Source: Gordonibacter massiliensis (ex Traore et al. 2017) (GTDB lineage: Bacteria > Actinomycetota > Coriobacteriia > Coriobacteriales > Eggerthellaceae). Taken from it: a stretch of 64,000 nt of DNA. Shown piece after piece: positions 43,701 through 51,958 of this stretch. The DNA lies in assembly GCA_900170005.1 (NCBI GenBank), contig LT827128.1, positions 3,034,168-3,098,167 of the forward strand, in the 5' to 3' direction. The position numbers and the translations under genes are program-made. How positions within the stretch are numbered: position 1 is the stretch's first letter; each line of letters begins with the position of its first letter. The notes beneath the pieces were generated by a model that did not search any database, was not told the DNA's origin, and saw only the letters and a list, made by a program, of their open reading frames with translations.

Positions 43701-44098
43701 GCCTGGCGCAGGTGTACCGCCGGCTGCGCGCCATCCAGCGCGACCACGGCGACGCGTTCTTCACGCTGGGCAACGTGGATCTGGCGAAGCTCGCCAACGA
43801 GGGCGGACACGCGGTGAGCCCCGCCTCGGCGGCGTGCGGCGTGGCCGTGTTCCGCGAGCTCGGGCTCATCGAAACGCACACGGCGTACGCCTCGGGCGAA
43901 ACCACGCGTTCCATTCGCGTGGTGGACACGAACAGCAAGGTGGAGCTCACCGACAGCGTGCGCTACCGCGAGGGTCTGGGCGAGCGTGCGATATTCAACG
44001 CGTTCCGCGACTGGGCGATGGGCGCCGACGCGGCCAGCCTGCGCGTGCGCGTGTCGCGTCCCATCCTGCCGGGCTCCGCGTCGCGCGCCGACCGCTAG
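40751..44098 (+). CDS. recJ: RecJ-RecQ fusion (DHH exonuclease plus helicase)
   Basis: 1115 residues. The first ~560 are RecJ: DFDLDG (from Asp86), TVDCG, VTDHHEP (D166-H168), then GRSVGQVNLFKAV and FGGHDAAVG of the DHHA1 part. From about 635 on it is a RecQ-like DEAH helicase: ATGRGKSLVFQ (Lys668), VVDEAHHIG (768-771), VLALTATAD, YVNSREQSV, FGEGVNIPNIKHV, QMSGRAGRDG. One protein could unwind and degrade single strands in recombination repair. Start ATG 40751 with GAGGT ten bases upstream. Nineteen bases separate it from relA. Confidence 0.92.
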   Translation: MSAQFNIKAADPAAVARIERGLGLPRFVAATLVARGIVEPEQVRTFLEPSLDRDWLDPYGIPGLSEVADALEAVMRKDGRIVVFGDFDLDGISATSVLTRGLRALGAHADPFIPRRFEEGYGLTEAAFERARTLDPDFIVTVDCGIACKVEAAAIVAAGVGLAVTDHHEPVDLVPEGVPVADPKCDETCESAILAGVGVALKLVQVLGGRFGYPHLWRSYTDLATLGTVADLMPMRGENRALVADGIRRMNDAPRPCIAALLGTSGAADKPVSATNLSFSLIPRLNAAGRMGDAQLALDLLMTDDFDTACRLAQELEAVNDQRRTIEAELSEIAKAQAADLYHGQRALVVSGDGWHEGVKGIVASRLVNAYGVPSLLFTIDGDEARGSGRSVGQVNLFKAVESASDLLTRFGGHDAAVGVTLPADKLPEFSERLCAYMDELPEGAFHPLIEIDTCVALDELTLENVEKLDALAPFGQENPVPCFLARDVTLVNCRAVGAEKNHFSCSLSDGRNTVAGIMFHCTDIEALMHTDSVVNAAFEVQIDEWRGRRTVKAMLQSLAPARTCGALEACLNPENLSFVADLYATSDAELCADVEHSPEAVEAYEAARAANREQWERKAASDPAGLEADIVRAIIGDGALHASQRTVLDHLDAGRSVLAVMATGRGKSLVFQVHAACRALRERTASLFVYPLRALIADQAFHLNEALEPFGIAVSVLTGESTPEERRQTFAGLADGSVDIVLTTPEFLGYHAGEFAQSRRIGFVVVDEAHHIGLARAGQRPAYAAIGQAVAQLGEPVVLALTATADDGIADAIRTALPLDELVLDEADRPNLGVDDRRNLKNREDYLANLVAGGEKTVVYVNSREQSVAVARTLRKRVPQMAPLIGFYNAGLTRVERARVEDLFRTDALKVLVATSAFGEGVNIPNIKHVVLYHLPYNEVEFNQMSGRAGRDGTPAQVHLLFGRNDAGINEQVLRDMTPDHDCLAQVYRRLRAIQRDHGDAFFTLGNVDLAKLANEGGHAVSPASAACGVAVFRELGLIETHTAYASGETTRSIRVVDTNSKVELTDSVRYREGLGERAIFNAFRDWAMGADAASLRVRVSRPILPGSASRADR

Positions 44099-44117
44099 AA
44101 CAGGGAAAGGAGGCCGC

Positions 44118-46526
44118 ATGGGCAAAGGCGAGCACAAGCGCGAAGAGCTGTTGGGAGAGCCGCTCGAGCAGGCGTCGCACAAGCAGACGGTCGAAGACGA
44201 CCTTTTGGGCAGGCCGCATGTGGCCGAGAAGGCGTTCGCGTCCGAAGGCCGCGCCGATGCGGGCGGGTCGCGCCGCACCGAAACGCCGGAAGAGCGCTTC
44301 GTCGAACTGCAGCGCCTCACTTCCGCGTACTTGACCGAACCCGACCAGGCGCTGCTGGCCAAGGCGTTCCAGTTCGCCAGCGAGGCGCACGAGGGCCAGT
44401 GCCGCAAGAGCGGCGAGCCGTTCGTGGCGCACCCGGTTGAGGTGGCCATCATCCTGGCCGACCTGCGCATGGACGTGGAGACGCTCTGCGCGGCGCTTCT
44501 GCACGACACGGTGGAGGACACGTCCGTCACGGCCGAGCAGGTGGCCGAGGAGTTCAACGACCAGGTGGCGCAGCTGGTGGAGGGCGTGACGAAGATCACG
44601 CGCATCGAGGTGGAAAGCCTCTCCGACGAGCAGGCCGCCACCATCCGCAAGATGTTCGTGGCCATGAGCAAGGACATCCGCGTCATCGTCATCAAGCTGG
44701 CCGACCGCCTGCACAACATGCGCACGCTGGGAGCCCTGCGTGAGGACCGCCGCATCTTCAAGGCGCGTGAGACGCTGGAGATCTACGCGCCCATCGCGCA
44801 CCGCTTGGGCATCAACAACATCAAATGGGAGCTTGAGGACCTGTCGTTCTACTACCTCGAACCCAACAAGTACAAGCAGGTCAGCCGCATGGTCACGGAA
44901 AGCCGCGCCGAGCGCGAGGGCTACCTGGACCAGATCATCGGCATCCTGCACGACGAGATGGAGAAGGTGAGCATCCAAGCCCAGATCATGGGCCGTCCGA
45001 AGCACCTGTACTCCATCTACCAGAAGATGACGCAGAAGGGCAAGGGCTTCTCCGAGATATACGACCTCATCGCGGTGCGCATCATCGTGAAGTCGGTGAA
45101 GGACTGCTATTCGGCGCTCGGGGCGGTGCACACGCTGTGGCACCCCATGCCCGGCCGTTTCAAAGACTACATCGCCATGCCGAAGTACAACATGTACCAG
45201 AGCCTGCACACCACCGTCATCGGCCCGGCGGGACGCCCCCTGGAAGTGCAGATCCGCACCGAGGACATGCACCGCCAAAGCGAGTACGGCGTGGCGGCCC
45301 ACTGGCGTTACAAGGAGAAGGGCGGCAAGAGCGGCGACGCCTTGGACCAGCAGCTGGCGTGGCTGCGCCAGATGGTCGATTGGCAGGACGAGACCCAGGA
45401 CTCGCGCGAGTTCCTGAAGGACCTCAAGGTCGACCTCGCGCCCACCGAGGTGTTCGTGTTCACGCCGAAGGGCGAGGCCATGAGCCTGCGTGCCGGTTCC
45501 ACGCCCGTGGATTTCGCCTACGCCATCCACACCGAGGTGGGCAACCACTGCGTGGGCGCGAAGGTGAACGGCGCCATCGTGCCGCTCACCTACGAGCTGC
45601 AGCTGGGCGATCGCGTGGAGATACTCACGCAGAAGAGCGCGAGCCCCTCGCGCGACTGGCTCAACTTGGTGAAGACGCCCAGCGCGCGCAGCAAGATACG
45701 CTCGTACTTCAGCCGCGTGAGCCGCGGCGACGACCTGCAGAGCGGCCGCGACAAGCTCACGCGCGAGATGCGCAAGCACGGCCTGGGCATCTCCAGCGCG
45801 CAGTCCATGCGCGCCATCAAATCAGTGTCCGAGCATTTGGGTTACAACGACCCCGACGACATGCTCGTGAACATCGGCACGGGCAAGGAGAGCGCCCAGC
45901 ACGTGGCGAACCGCCTGCTCAAGATACTGGTGGACAAGGGCAACGAAGAGGCGGAGACGCCCGGTTTCGGCATGGGCGACATGTCGACGGGCAAGCTGCC
46001 CCCCATGCTCACCAGCGTGAAGCGCCCGAAGAAGCACGAAGCTCACAGCTCGAACGGCGTGGTGGTGAAGGGCATCGACGATGTGCTCGTGCGTCTGTCG
46101 CGCTGCTGCAACCCCGTGCCGGGCGACGACATCCTGGGCTTCGTCACGCGCGGCCGGGGCGTGTCGGTGCACCGCGCCGACTGCCCGAACGCGCGCGACC
46201 TTATGACGGAGCCCGAGCGCATCATCGAGGTGTCGTGGGAGAGCGCTCCGTCGAAGAGCACGTCGTACCAGATCGAAGTATTCGTGGAGGCGCTCGACCG
46301 CATGAACCTGCTGCGCGACGTGGCCGTCACGCTGTCCGAGGTGGGGGCGAACGTGCTGTCGTCGTCCACGACCTCGCATCGCGACGGCATGGCGGAGATG
46401 CGCTTTTTATTCCAAGTGTCGGACATCAAGCACATCGACATCATCCTCAACAAGCTGCACAGCATCGAGGGCGTGTTCGATGCCCGCCGCATGCTGCCCG
46501 GCGAAACCGGCAAGAAGAAGAAATAA
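44118..46526 (+). CDS. relA: Bifunctional (p)ppGpp synthetase/hydrolase
   Basis: 802 residues, RelA/SpoT long form. An HD hydrolase domain (VAHPVEVAIILADL, LLHDTVEDT, KLADRLHNMRTL), synthetase domain (GRPKHLYSIYQKM, YDLIAVRIIV, FKDYIAMPKYNMYQSLHT), TGS domain (VFTPKGEAMSLRAGSTPVDFAY), a conserved-cysteine region (RCCNPVPGDDILGF) and a C-terminal ACT domain. The HD-E-D motif is intact, so both activities are expected. The first ~60 residues are a variable charged extension. ATG 44118 has AAAGGAGG. Confidence 0.95.
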   Translation: MGKGEHKREELLGEPLEQASHKQTVEDDLLGRPHVAEKAFASEGRADAGGSRRTETPEERFVELQRLTSAYLTEPDQALLAKAFQFASEAHEGQCRKSGEPFVAHPVEVAIILADLRMDVETLCAALLHDTVEDTSVTAEQVAEEFNDQVAQLVEGVTKITRIEVESLSDEQAATIRKMFVAMSKDIRVIVIKLADRLHNMRTLGALREDRRIFKARETLEIYAPIAHRLGINNIKWELEDLSFYYLEPNKYKQVSRMVTESRAEREGYLDQIIGILHDEMEKVSIQAQIMGRPKHLYSIYQKMTQKGKGFSEIYDLIAVRIIVKSVKDCYSALGAVHTLWHPMPGRFKDYIAMPKYNMYQSLHTTVIGPAGRPLEVQIRTEDMHRQSEYGVAAHWRYKEKGGKSGDALDQQLAWLRQMVDWQDETQDSREFLKDLKVDLAPTEVFVFTPKGEAMSLRAGSTPVDFAYAIHTEVGNHCVGAKVNGAIVPLTYELQLGDRVEILTQKSASPSRDWLNLVKTPSARSKIRSYFSRVSRGDDLQSGRDKLTREMRKHGLGISSAQSMRAIKSVSEHLGYNDPDDMLVNIGTGKESAQHVANRLLKILVDKGNEEAETPGFGMGDMSTGKLPPMLTSVKRPKKHEAHSSNGVVVKGIDDVLVRLSRCCNPVPGDDILGFVTRGRGVSVHRADCPNARDLMTEPERIIEVSWESAPSKSTSYQIEVFVEALDRMNLLRDVAVTLSEVGANVLSSSTTSHRDGMAEMRFLFQVSDIKHIDIILNKLHSIEGVFDARRMLPGETGKKKK

Positions 46527-46549
46527 GGGAAGCCCGCAATCCGCCTACT

Positions 46550-46598
46550 GGTCAACCTGCGGGCGGTCTGCCGACCGCGATCCATCCGCAGGTTGACC
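46550..46598 (+). terminator. Hairpin downstream of relA
   Basis: GGTCAACCTGCGG (46550-46562) pairs perfectly with CCGCAGGTTGACC (46586-46598), and an inner GCGGTC/GACCGC helix fills the loop. No T tract; a family C palindrome abuts it. It probably ends the recJ-relA transcript. Confidence 0.5.
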
Positions 46599-46629
46599 GT
46601 AGGGGCGGGGCTTGCCCCGCCCGGCGCGG
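46598..46629. repeat. REP-like palindrome, family C copy 2
   Basis: CGTAGGGGCGGGGC-TT-GCCCCGCCCGGCGCGG. Same outer CGTAGGGGCGG and CCGGCGCGG as copy 1, with different but complementary inner stem bases. Confidence 0.7.
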
Positions 46630-46716
46630 CACCTGGCGAGTACCGAAGCCATGCGGCGAGCAGCGCGACGTGCCAGCAAGCAACAAGAGAGACCAAGCAA
46701 CCGAAAGGATTTCCTC

Positions 46717-47376
46717 ATGACCTATAAAGCAAAGGGAACGTGCGTGACGGTGGAGTACCTGGTGATGGGCATGTTGGAGAACAACGTGTACCTGATCTCG
46801 GACGGCGACGCCACCATGGTGGTGGACCCTACGTGCAAGGCCGACAAGATCGTCGAGGCGCTGGGCGGGCGCAAGCTCGATGCCATCGTGCTGACGCACC
46901 GTCATTCCGACCACGTGGGTGCCGCGAAGGACCTGGCCGACAAGACGGGCGCTCCCGTGATCGCGTCCGCCATCGACGCGCCCATGATCTCGGGCGAGCA
47001 GAGCCTGCCGCGCGACGACACCCGCTTCGTGCCGTGCCCCGTCGACCGCACGGTGTCCGACGGCGAGACGCTGAACGTCGGCGGCATGCCGTGGAAGGTC
47101 ATCGTCACGCCCGGCCACACGAAGGGCAGCATGTGCCTGTTCCTCGATCCGGAGCGCACCGCGAACCCGGTGGCCGCGCCCGTGCTCGTGTCGGGCGACA
47201 CGCTGTTCTGCGGCTCCATCGGCCGCACCGATTTCGTCGGCGGCGACATGAACGACATGCGCCGCTCGCTCAGGCGCCTGGAGCAGCTGCCCGACGACAC
47301 CGTCGTCCTCCCCGGTCACAACAACCTCACCACCATCGGTGCCGAACGCAAGCGCGTGTTCGCGTTCTACGCTTAG
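46717..47376 (+). CDS. Metallo-beta-lactamase-fold hydrolase (glyoxalase II-like)
   Basis: 219 residues. The zinc motif THRHSDHVGAA (HxHxDH with R in the second place), then TPGHTKGSMCLFL, SGDTLFCGSIGRTD and LPGHNNLTTIG. This is the YcbL/glyoxalase-II-like subgroup that hydrolyses thioesters. ATG 46717 has GAAAGG. It follows relA after two repeat elements and is probably transcribed separately. Confidence 0.87.
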   Translation: MTYKAKGTCVTVEYLVMGMLENNVYLISDGDATMVVDPTCKADKIVEALGGRKLDAIVLTHRHSDHVGAAKDLADKTGAPVIASAIDAPMISGEQSLPRDDTRFVPCPVDRTVSDGETLNVGGMPWKVIVTPGHTKGSMCLFLDPERTANPVAAPVLVSGDTLFCGSIGRTDFVGGDMNDMRRSLRRLEQLPDDTVVLPGHNNLTTIGAERKRVFAFYA

Positions 47377-47492
47377 GGAGTTCCGCCGTTCTACGAACGG
47401 CGGAACGACTCGACGCTGCGGCCGCCCTCGCTGGCTTACTACGCCAACCTGGGCGTTCGTTATGCCGCCTCCGGCGGCATAGGCGCCGTGGC

Positions 47493-47523
47493 CGTAGGGG
47501 CGGGCTGCTGCCCGCCCCGGCGC
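47493..47523. repeat. REP-like palindrome, family C copy 3
   Basis: CGTAGGGGCGGGC-TGCT-GCCCGCCCCGGCGC, with a TATGCCGCC/GGCGGCATA hairpin about 15 bases upstream. In the gene-free gap 47377-48043. Confidence 0.65.
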
Positions 47524-47675
47524 AAGACGATACAGGGGGTTCTGCCGTGCGGCGAGCGCGTCGTGCACTCGCCGCACAACGCGCCGGGCTTTGTGGCGGG
47601 CGAGTCGGCCCGGGCCGTGCCGACGCTGGTTTATCGTAGAGATGGGGTCCTCTAACATAGAGATGCGATCCTACG

Positions 47676-47802
47676 GGACAAAATCGAGAGCTATGGTAAG
47701 TTTTCGCCCATTGTTTCTGTTGTTCAAATTTGCCACCAGGGGTTTTCCGCGCTGCTTTGCTGGGTCGACTGTTAGAACTTACCATGCAAGGCGAATTTGT
47801 CC
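47676..47802. mobile_element. MITE-like element with terminal inverted repeats, copy 1
   Basis: A 127-base unit whose left end GGACAAAATCGAGAGCTATG (then GTAAGTT) is roughly the complement of its right end AACTTACCATGC...TTTGTCC. A second unit of 128 bases with the same left-end sequence is at 49124-49251. The interiors differ. No ORF. The two copies bracket the repeat array and endonuclease gene. Confidence 0.6.
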
Positions 47803-47847
47803 ATGATTGTATTGGTCATATAAACATGTCAGCATGGTTTTCTGCTG

Positions 47848-47977
47848 CTTGCGCGAACCTTGCATAAACCTTGCACAAACCTTCCCACGTTCTTGCGCGA
47901 ACCTTCCTCCAATCTTGCACATCCAACGCAATTCTTGCACGGATCTTGCAACGATCCAGCACGGATCCAACACGGAT
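47848..47977. repeat. Array of 11-bp direct repeats
   Basis: Twelve consecutive units, eleven of exactly 11 bases and one of 9. Units read CTTGCGCGAAC, CTTGCATAAAC, CTTGCACAAAC, CTTCCCACGTT, CTTGCGCGAAC, CTTCCTCCAAT, CTTGCACATCC, AACGCAATT, CTTGCACGGAT, CTTGCAACGAT, CCAGCACGGAT, CCAACACGGAT. The period is about one DNA helical turn and not a multiple of three. It ends 66 bases before the next gene, followed by an AT-rich stretch. Confidence 0.8.
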
Positions 47978-48043
47978 GAATTTTAAAAAAATACCTGGTC
48001 AAAATAAGTTTTAAAAGAAAAGAGAACATGGTAGCCTGCGCCT

Positions 48044-49030
48044 ATGGGAATCCTGCTTGCAAGCATATCGGCATTGGAATATTGGCGCTTTGCGTCTCAT
48101 GCGCGCTGCTTGCCCCCTGCGTCGGCGCGATGCGACCGCATGCCGGCCATCGGCAAAGTGCGCGCTCAGGAAGTGCGAGAACTCGGAAACGAGGAACTCC
48201 CGTTCTTGTCGGCACCTTTGCACGTGCTCGTGCAGGATGCCGAATCTCGCTGCCGTTGCGACGGGGTTGCGTGCCGCGTGGTGCCGAGCGGCTTGAGCCG
48301 TTCGGGCGTTTTCCGCATAAGGGAGGGGCTTTATGTCGTTTCGCCCGAAATGTGCTTCGTGCAATTGGCAGCAGCTTTGCCATTTCCGAATCTGGTGGAG
48401 GCAGGGTTCGAATTCTGCGGCAGATATGCTCGACCTGTGGGTAAGTACACCGAGCTCGGCAAGCGCGACCCGTTGACGGATGCCGAAAGCCTCATGCGTT
48501 TTCTTCGCGGGTTGCATCGTGTTCCCGGAGCGAATGCGGCGCGTCGGGCCATGACCTTTGTTCTGGACGGGTCGATGTCGCCTATGGAAACCTCGTCGGT
48601 ACTGTACTTGTGCTTGCCGGCGAGCCTTGGTGGATATGGGCTTCCGCTTCCTCGAATGAACGCGGTCGTTCCTGTTTCGGCAAAGGATCGTGCCTATGTT
48701 GGGAAAAGCTATTACCAATGCGATCTGTACTGGCCGGAAGCTCGCTTCGCGATTGAGTACGACAGCAACGTGCATCATACGGGGGCCGCTCGCATCGCCG
48801 ATGACGCAAGCCGCCGTACCGACTTGGCCTATTTGGGGATAGAAGTTGCGACGTTGACCCAGGGGCAGGTAAGCGATCGGCGCGAGTTAGACCGCATTGC
48901 CCGTTTGCTGGCCAAGCGGCTGGGGAAGCGATTGCGCATGGAGCGCATCAACCCGTCAGGCGCCCAAGATCGGCTGCGCGCCTGTCTTCTGGATTCGGCA
49001 AGGAACGAGCGGCATCCCGGTCGCGTTTGA
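48044..49030 (+). CDS. AbiEi/DUF559-like endonuclease-domain protein
   Basis: 328 residues. The C-terminal third reads YYQCDLYWPEARFAIEYDSN, HHTGAARIADDASRR, DLAYLGIEVATLTQGQVSD, LLAKRLGKRL: a Vsr/DUF559-type PD-(D/E)XK fold (D...E-Y-D). The middle part resembles AbiEi-type transcriptional antitoxins (SGVFRIREGLYVVSPEMCFVQLA). No toxin partner is adjacent. ATG 48044 lacks a close ribosome site (AAAGAGAA is ~20 bases away). Lies in an AT-richer island between two inverted-repeat elements, suggesting acquisition. Confidence 0.75.
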   Translation: MGILLASISALEYWRFASHARCLPPASARCDRMPAIGKVRAQEVRELGNEELPFLSAPLHVLVQDAESRCRCDGVACRVVPSGLSRSGVFRIREGLYVVSPEMCFVQLAAALPFPNLVEAGFEFCGRYARPVGKYTELGKRDPLTDAESLMRFLRGLHRVPGANAARRAMTFVLDGSMSPMETSSVLYLCLPASLGGYGLPLPRMNAVVPVSAKDRAYVGKSYYQCDLYWPEARFAIEYDSNVHHTGAARIADDASRRTDLAYLGIEVATLTQGQVSDRRELDRIARLLAKRLGKRLRMERINPSGAQDRLRACLLDSARNERHPGRV

Positions 49031-49123
49031 CCTTGGCGTGCGAACAGGTCTTTGAATGAAACCGCGGCGATAGCCTTGCCCGGCTATTCGCGGATCCTGC
49101 ACCCAATCGATTCAAGCCGCACG

Positions 49124-49251
49124 GGACAAAATCAAGAGCTATGGTAAGTTTGCATGGCAGATTGCTTTCAATGGAACATTGTGATCAGGTATTTCTTTGC
49201 TTGCGGACATTTTTTGGTGGGAAAAACTTGCCACGGCTCTTGATTTTGTCC
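49124..49251. mobile_element. MITE-like element with terminal inverted repeats, copy 2
   Basis: Left end GGACAAAATCAAGAGCTATG (continuing GTAAGTTT, 49124-49151) and right end AAACTTGCCACGGC...TTTTGTCC (49224-49251) are near-perfect complements over 28 bases. It ends 58 bases before the stop of the nitrate transporter gene. Same length and termini as 47676-47802. Confidence 0.65.
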
Positions 49252-49308
49252 ATGAGCGAATTGCATATTGTATAGTCTTCGCGACATCCCTTGTGAGGCT
49301 CGTGCCCT

Positions 49309-50454
49309 CTACGAGGATCGCCTCTTCCGCATGCAAACCGCCACGCCCAGGCACACGAGCGCCAGGGCGCCGAAGGCGGCCAGGCCGGGGACGTTGGAGC
49401 CGAAGGCGGCCATGCTGGCGGACAGCACAAGCGGCGGGAAGAAGCCGCCCAAGCCGCCCCACATGGACACCAAGCCGTTCACCGGGCCGGCCTGGTCCAT
49501 GAAGTACGTGGGCACGAGCTTGAACACCACGCCGTTGCCGATGCCGCATGCCACGCTGATCAGGTATATGCCGGCCAGGTACACGGGCAGGTCGGGCGCC
49601 AGCGCCAGCACCACGGCACCGGCCGCCAGCGCGGCGAACACGCCGGTCAGCAGACCCAGGCAGTCCCGCCGATCAGCTAGCCAGCCGCCCAGCACGCGCA
49701 CGGTCGCGGCCGCGACGATGAACACGCTCGTGCACATGCCCGCCGTCACGCCGTCCAGCCCGTAGTGCGACGTGAGGAAGTTCGGCAGGTACACGGTCAG
49801 CGCCACGAACGCGCCGAACGTCACGAAGTAGAACAGCGACAGGAACCATAGGCGCCCGTCACGCCACACGGCCTTGATCTGCGCCACGATGGGCGTCTTC
49901 ACGCGCGGCTCGCGCGCATCGCCCAGCACGAGGTTCACCGCGATGGCGGCAACCAGCAGCACCAGGTACAGCTTCACGGCGATGCGCCAATCCCATGCGG
50001 CCGCCGCCAGAGGGGCGAGCCAGGTGGTGAGCGCCGTTCCCATGTTGCCGAACCCGTACACGCCGTTCACGAAGCCGTGCCGCTCGCGCGGGTAGTACTT
50101 CGGCAACGACGTGACCCCGACGGAGAAGATGGCGCCGCCTATTCCCAAGAACACCCCGCCCGCGATGAGTTCCTCGTAGGTGGTGGCCTCGCTGATGAAC
50201 CACACGGGGAACAGCAGGCACACGAAGCTGCCCAAGAACACGGCGCGCGCGCCCAGCAGGTTCGCCAAATAACCCAACGGCACGCGCAGCACCGAGCCCA
50301 GTATCACGGGCACGGCCGTGACGAGCGCCAGTTGATCGGGCGGTATGGAAACGTCCTGCTTGATGTACGGCAACAGCGACGACAGGATCACCCACACCAT
50401 GAAACCGACGATCAAGTCGCCCGTCTGCAGCGGCAACTGCGCCCTCTTGTCCAT
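49309..50454 (-). CDS. NarK-type nitrate/nitrite transporter
   Basis: 381 residues, twelve hydrophobic segments, major facilitator. VILGSVLRVPLGYLANLLGA, GIGGAIFSVGVTSLPKYYP, HGFVNGVYGFGNMGTAL and GIGNGVVFKLVPTYF match the nitrate/nitrite porter family, including the two Gly-rich nitrate signatures. No nitrate reductase genes are in the window, so nitrite export or another anion is possible. ATG 50454 has GGGGGAGC. Confidence 0.85.
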   Translation of the reverse strand: MDKRAQLPLQTGDLIVGFMVWVILSSLLPYIKQDVSIPPDQLALVTAVPVILGSVLRVPLGYLANLLGARAVFLGSFVCLLFPVWFISEATTYEELIAGGVFLGIGGAIFSVGVTSLPKYYPRERHGFVNGVYGFGNMGTALTTWLAPLAAAAWDWRIAVKLYLVLLVAAIAVNLVLGDAREPRVKTPIVAQIKAVWRDGRLWFLSLFYFVTFGAFVALTVYLPNFLTSHYGLDGVTAGMCTSVFIVAAATVRVLGGWLADRRDCLGLLTGVFAALAAGAVVLALAPDLPVYLAGIYLISVACGIGNGVVFKLVPTYFMDQAGPVNGLVSMWGGLGGFFPPLVLSASMAAFGSNVPGLAAFGALALVCLGVAVCMRKRRSS

Positions 50455-50893
50455 GCGATCGCTCCCCCTCGAGCACGGTCCCGCGTCGAAAGCGCCGTCA
50501 GCGCGGCACCTTCTTTAATTCATAGCAATATACTTGTAGTTTAGCAGCCGTCACGGCTTCGATGCCGCTTGCCACCTCCCCTTGAGGGTTTTCCCCTATG
50601 GCATTCGCCGGGGTGGCCTCGCACTCGACGCCTCAAGCGGCGGGCGGGAACAAGCCGACTCTTGTCGAGCGGGGCGCCCCCCTGCTTCGATGCCGGGGAG
50701 GCGTGGCGAAGGGGGAGGGTCGGCCGCCGTTTGCCGCCTGTCTTTTAGGCGGCGATTGTGTTCCTTTACGTGAATTTTACCAAACGGCGCGTCCGTCGAC
50801 GTAAAAAGAAGGGCCGCCGCCTAGCTGTTTGTCAGATTTACGTTAAACTGGTGAACTGCTGAGCCTTTTTACTGTTTTGTTGAAAGGGAACCC
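50455..50893. other. Divergent intergenic region, no gene seen
   Basis: Between the divergent narK-type and pit genes. GC-rich centre with a GCCGCCT/AGGCGGC hairpin near 50733-50753 and two TTTACGT motifs (about 50764 and 50838) closer to pit. I see no supported ORF. Probably holds both promoters. Confidence 0.4.
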
Positions 50894-51946
50894 GTGACCA
50901 TAGAGTGGGCTACGTTTATCGCCGAGCTCGCCTCCAACCCCGTACTGGTGGCTGTGACCCTGCTCAACATCGGCGTTATCGTCGTCAACGGCGCCACCGA
51001 CGCCCCGAACGCCATCGCCACGGTGGTGTCCACGCGGGCCATGAAGCCCAAGTGGGCCATTCTCATGGCGGCCGCCTGCAACTTCCTGGGCCTGCTGCTC
51101 GTGTCGCTGGTCACGTCGGCCGTCGCGCATACCATCTTCAACATGGTCGATTTCGGCGGCAACTCGCAACAGGCGCTCATCGCGCTCACGGCGGCCATGA
51201 TCGCCATCATCGTATGGGGCGTGGCCGCATGGTACTTCGGCATTCCCACCAGCCAGTCGCACTCGCTCATCGCCGGCCTCACGGGCGCGGCCATCGCGCT
51301 GCAGGGCGGTTTCGGCGCCATCAACGGCGGCGAGTGGATGAAGGTGGTCTACGGCATCCTGCTGTCCACGCTGCTGGGTTTCTTCCTGGGGTGGCTCAAT
51401 TCCAAAATCGTCGGCCGCGTGTGCCGCAACATGGACCGCAAGCGCACGACCAAGGCGTTCCGTTGGGCGCAGGTGGTGTCCGGCGCGGGCGTGGCGTTCA
51501 TGCACGGCGCTCAGGACGGCCAGAAATTCATGAGCATTTTCGTGCTGGCCATCACGCTGGCCACGGGCGTGGGCCAGGCCGACCAGATGATCCTGCCCAT
51601 TTGGCTCATGTTCTTCTGCGCGCTGAACATGGGCATCGGCACGGCGGTGGGAGGCGAGCGCATCATCAAAAGCGTCGGCCTCGACATGGTGAAACTGGAG
51701 CCGTTCCAGGGCTTCGCCGCCAGCTGCGCCACGTTCTTCTGCCTCATGCTGTCCACGTTCGCCGGCCTGCCGGTTTCCACGACGCACACCAACACCACGG
51801 CCATCATGGGCGTGGGCGCCGCCAAGCGCAAGAGCGCCGTGAAATGGGGCATCGCCGTCGACATGGTGAAAACCTGGGTGCTCACGTTTCCCGGATGCGG
51901 CCTGCTCGGGTTCGCATTCGCCCACCTGTTCCTGCTCTTCTCGTAA
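50894..51946 (+). CDS. pit: Pit-family inorganic phosphate transporter
   Basis: 350 residues, about ten hydrophobic segments. The duplicated family signatures are both present: NGATDAPNAIATVVSTRA near the start and GVAFMHGAQDGQKFMSIF in the second half; GLPVSTTHTNTTAIMGVG also fits. Low-affinity phosphate or metal-phosphate symport. GTG 50894 with AAGGG upstream. Twelve bases before the DUF47 gene, its usual accessory partner. Confidence 0.93.
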   Translation: MTIEWATFIAELASNPVLVAVTLLNIGVIVVNGATDAPNAIATVVSTRAMKPKWAILMAAACNFLGLLLVSLVTSAVAHTIFNMVDFGGNSQQALIALTAAMIAIIVWGVAAWYFGIPTSQSHSLIAGLTGAAIALQGGFGAINGGEWMKVVYGILLSTLLGFFLGWLNSKIVGRVCRNMDRKRTTKAFRWAQVVSGAGVAFMHGAQDGQKFMSIFVLAITLATGVGQADQMILPIWLMFFCALNMGIGTAVGGERIIKSVGLDMVKLEPFQGFAASCATFFCLMLSTFAGLPVSTTHTNTTAIMGVGAAKRKSAVKWGIAVDMVKTWVLTFPGCGLLGFAFAHLFLLFS

Positions 51947-51958
51947 AAGGAGTGTTCA

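Noticed and set aside
47848-47977. CRISPR array
   Set aside because: Units are 11 bp with no spacers and no cas genes are near.
47829-48029. 66-codon minus-strand ORF across the 11-bp array
   Set aside because: Its sequence is simply the repeat array read through frames; the period is not a multiple of three and no start signal is seen.
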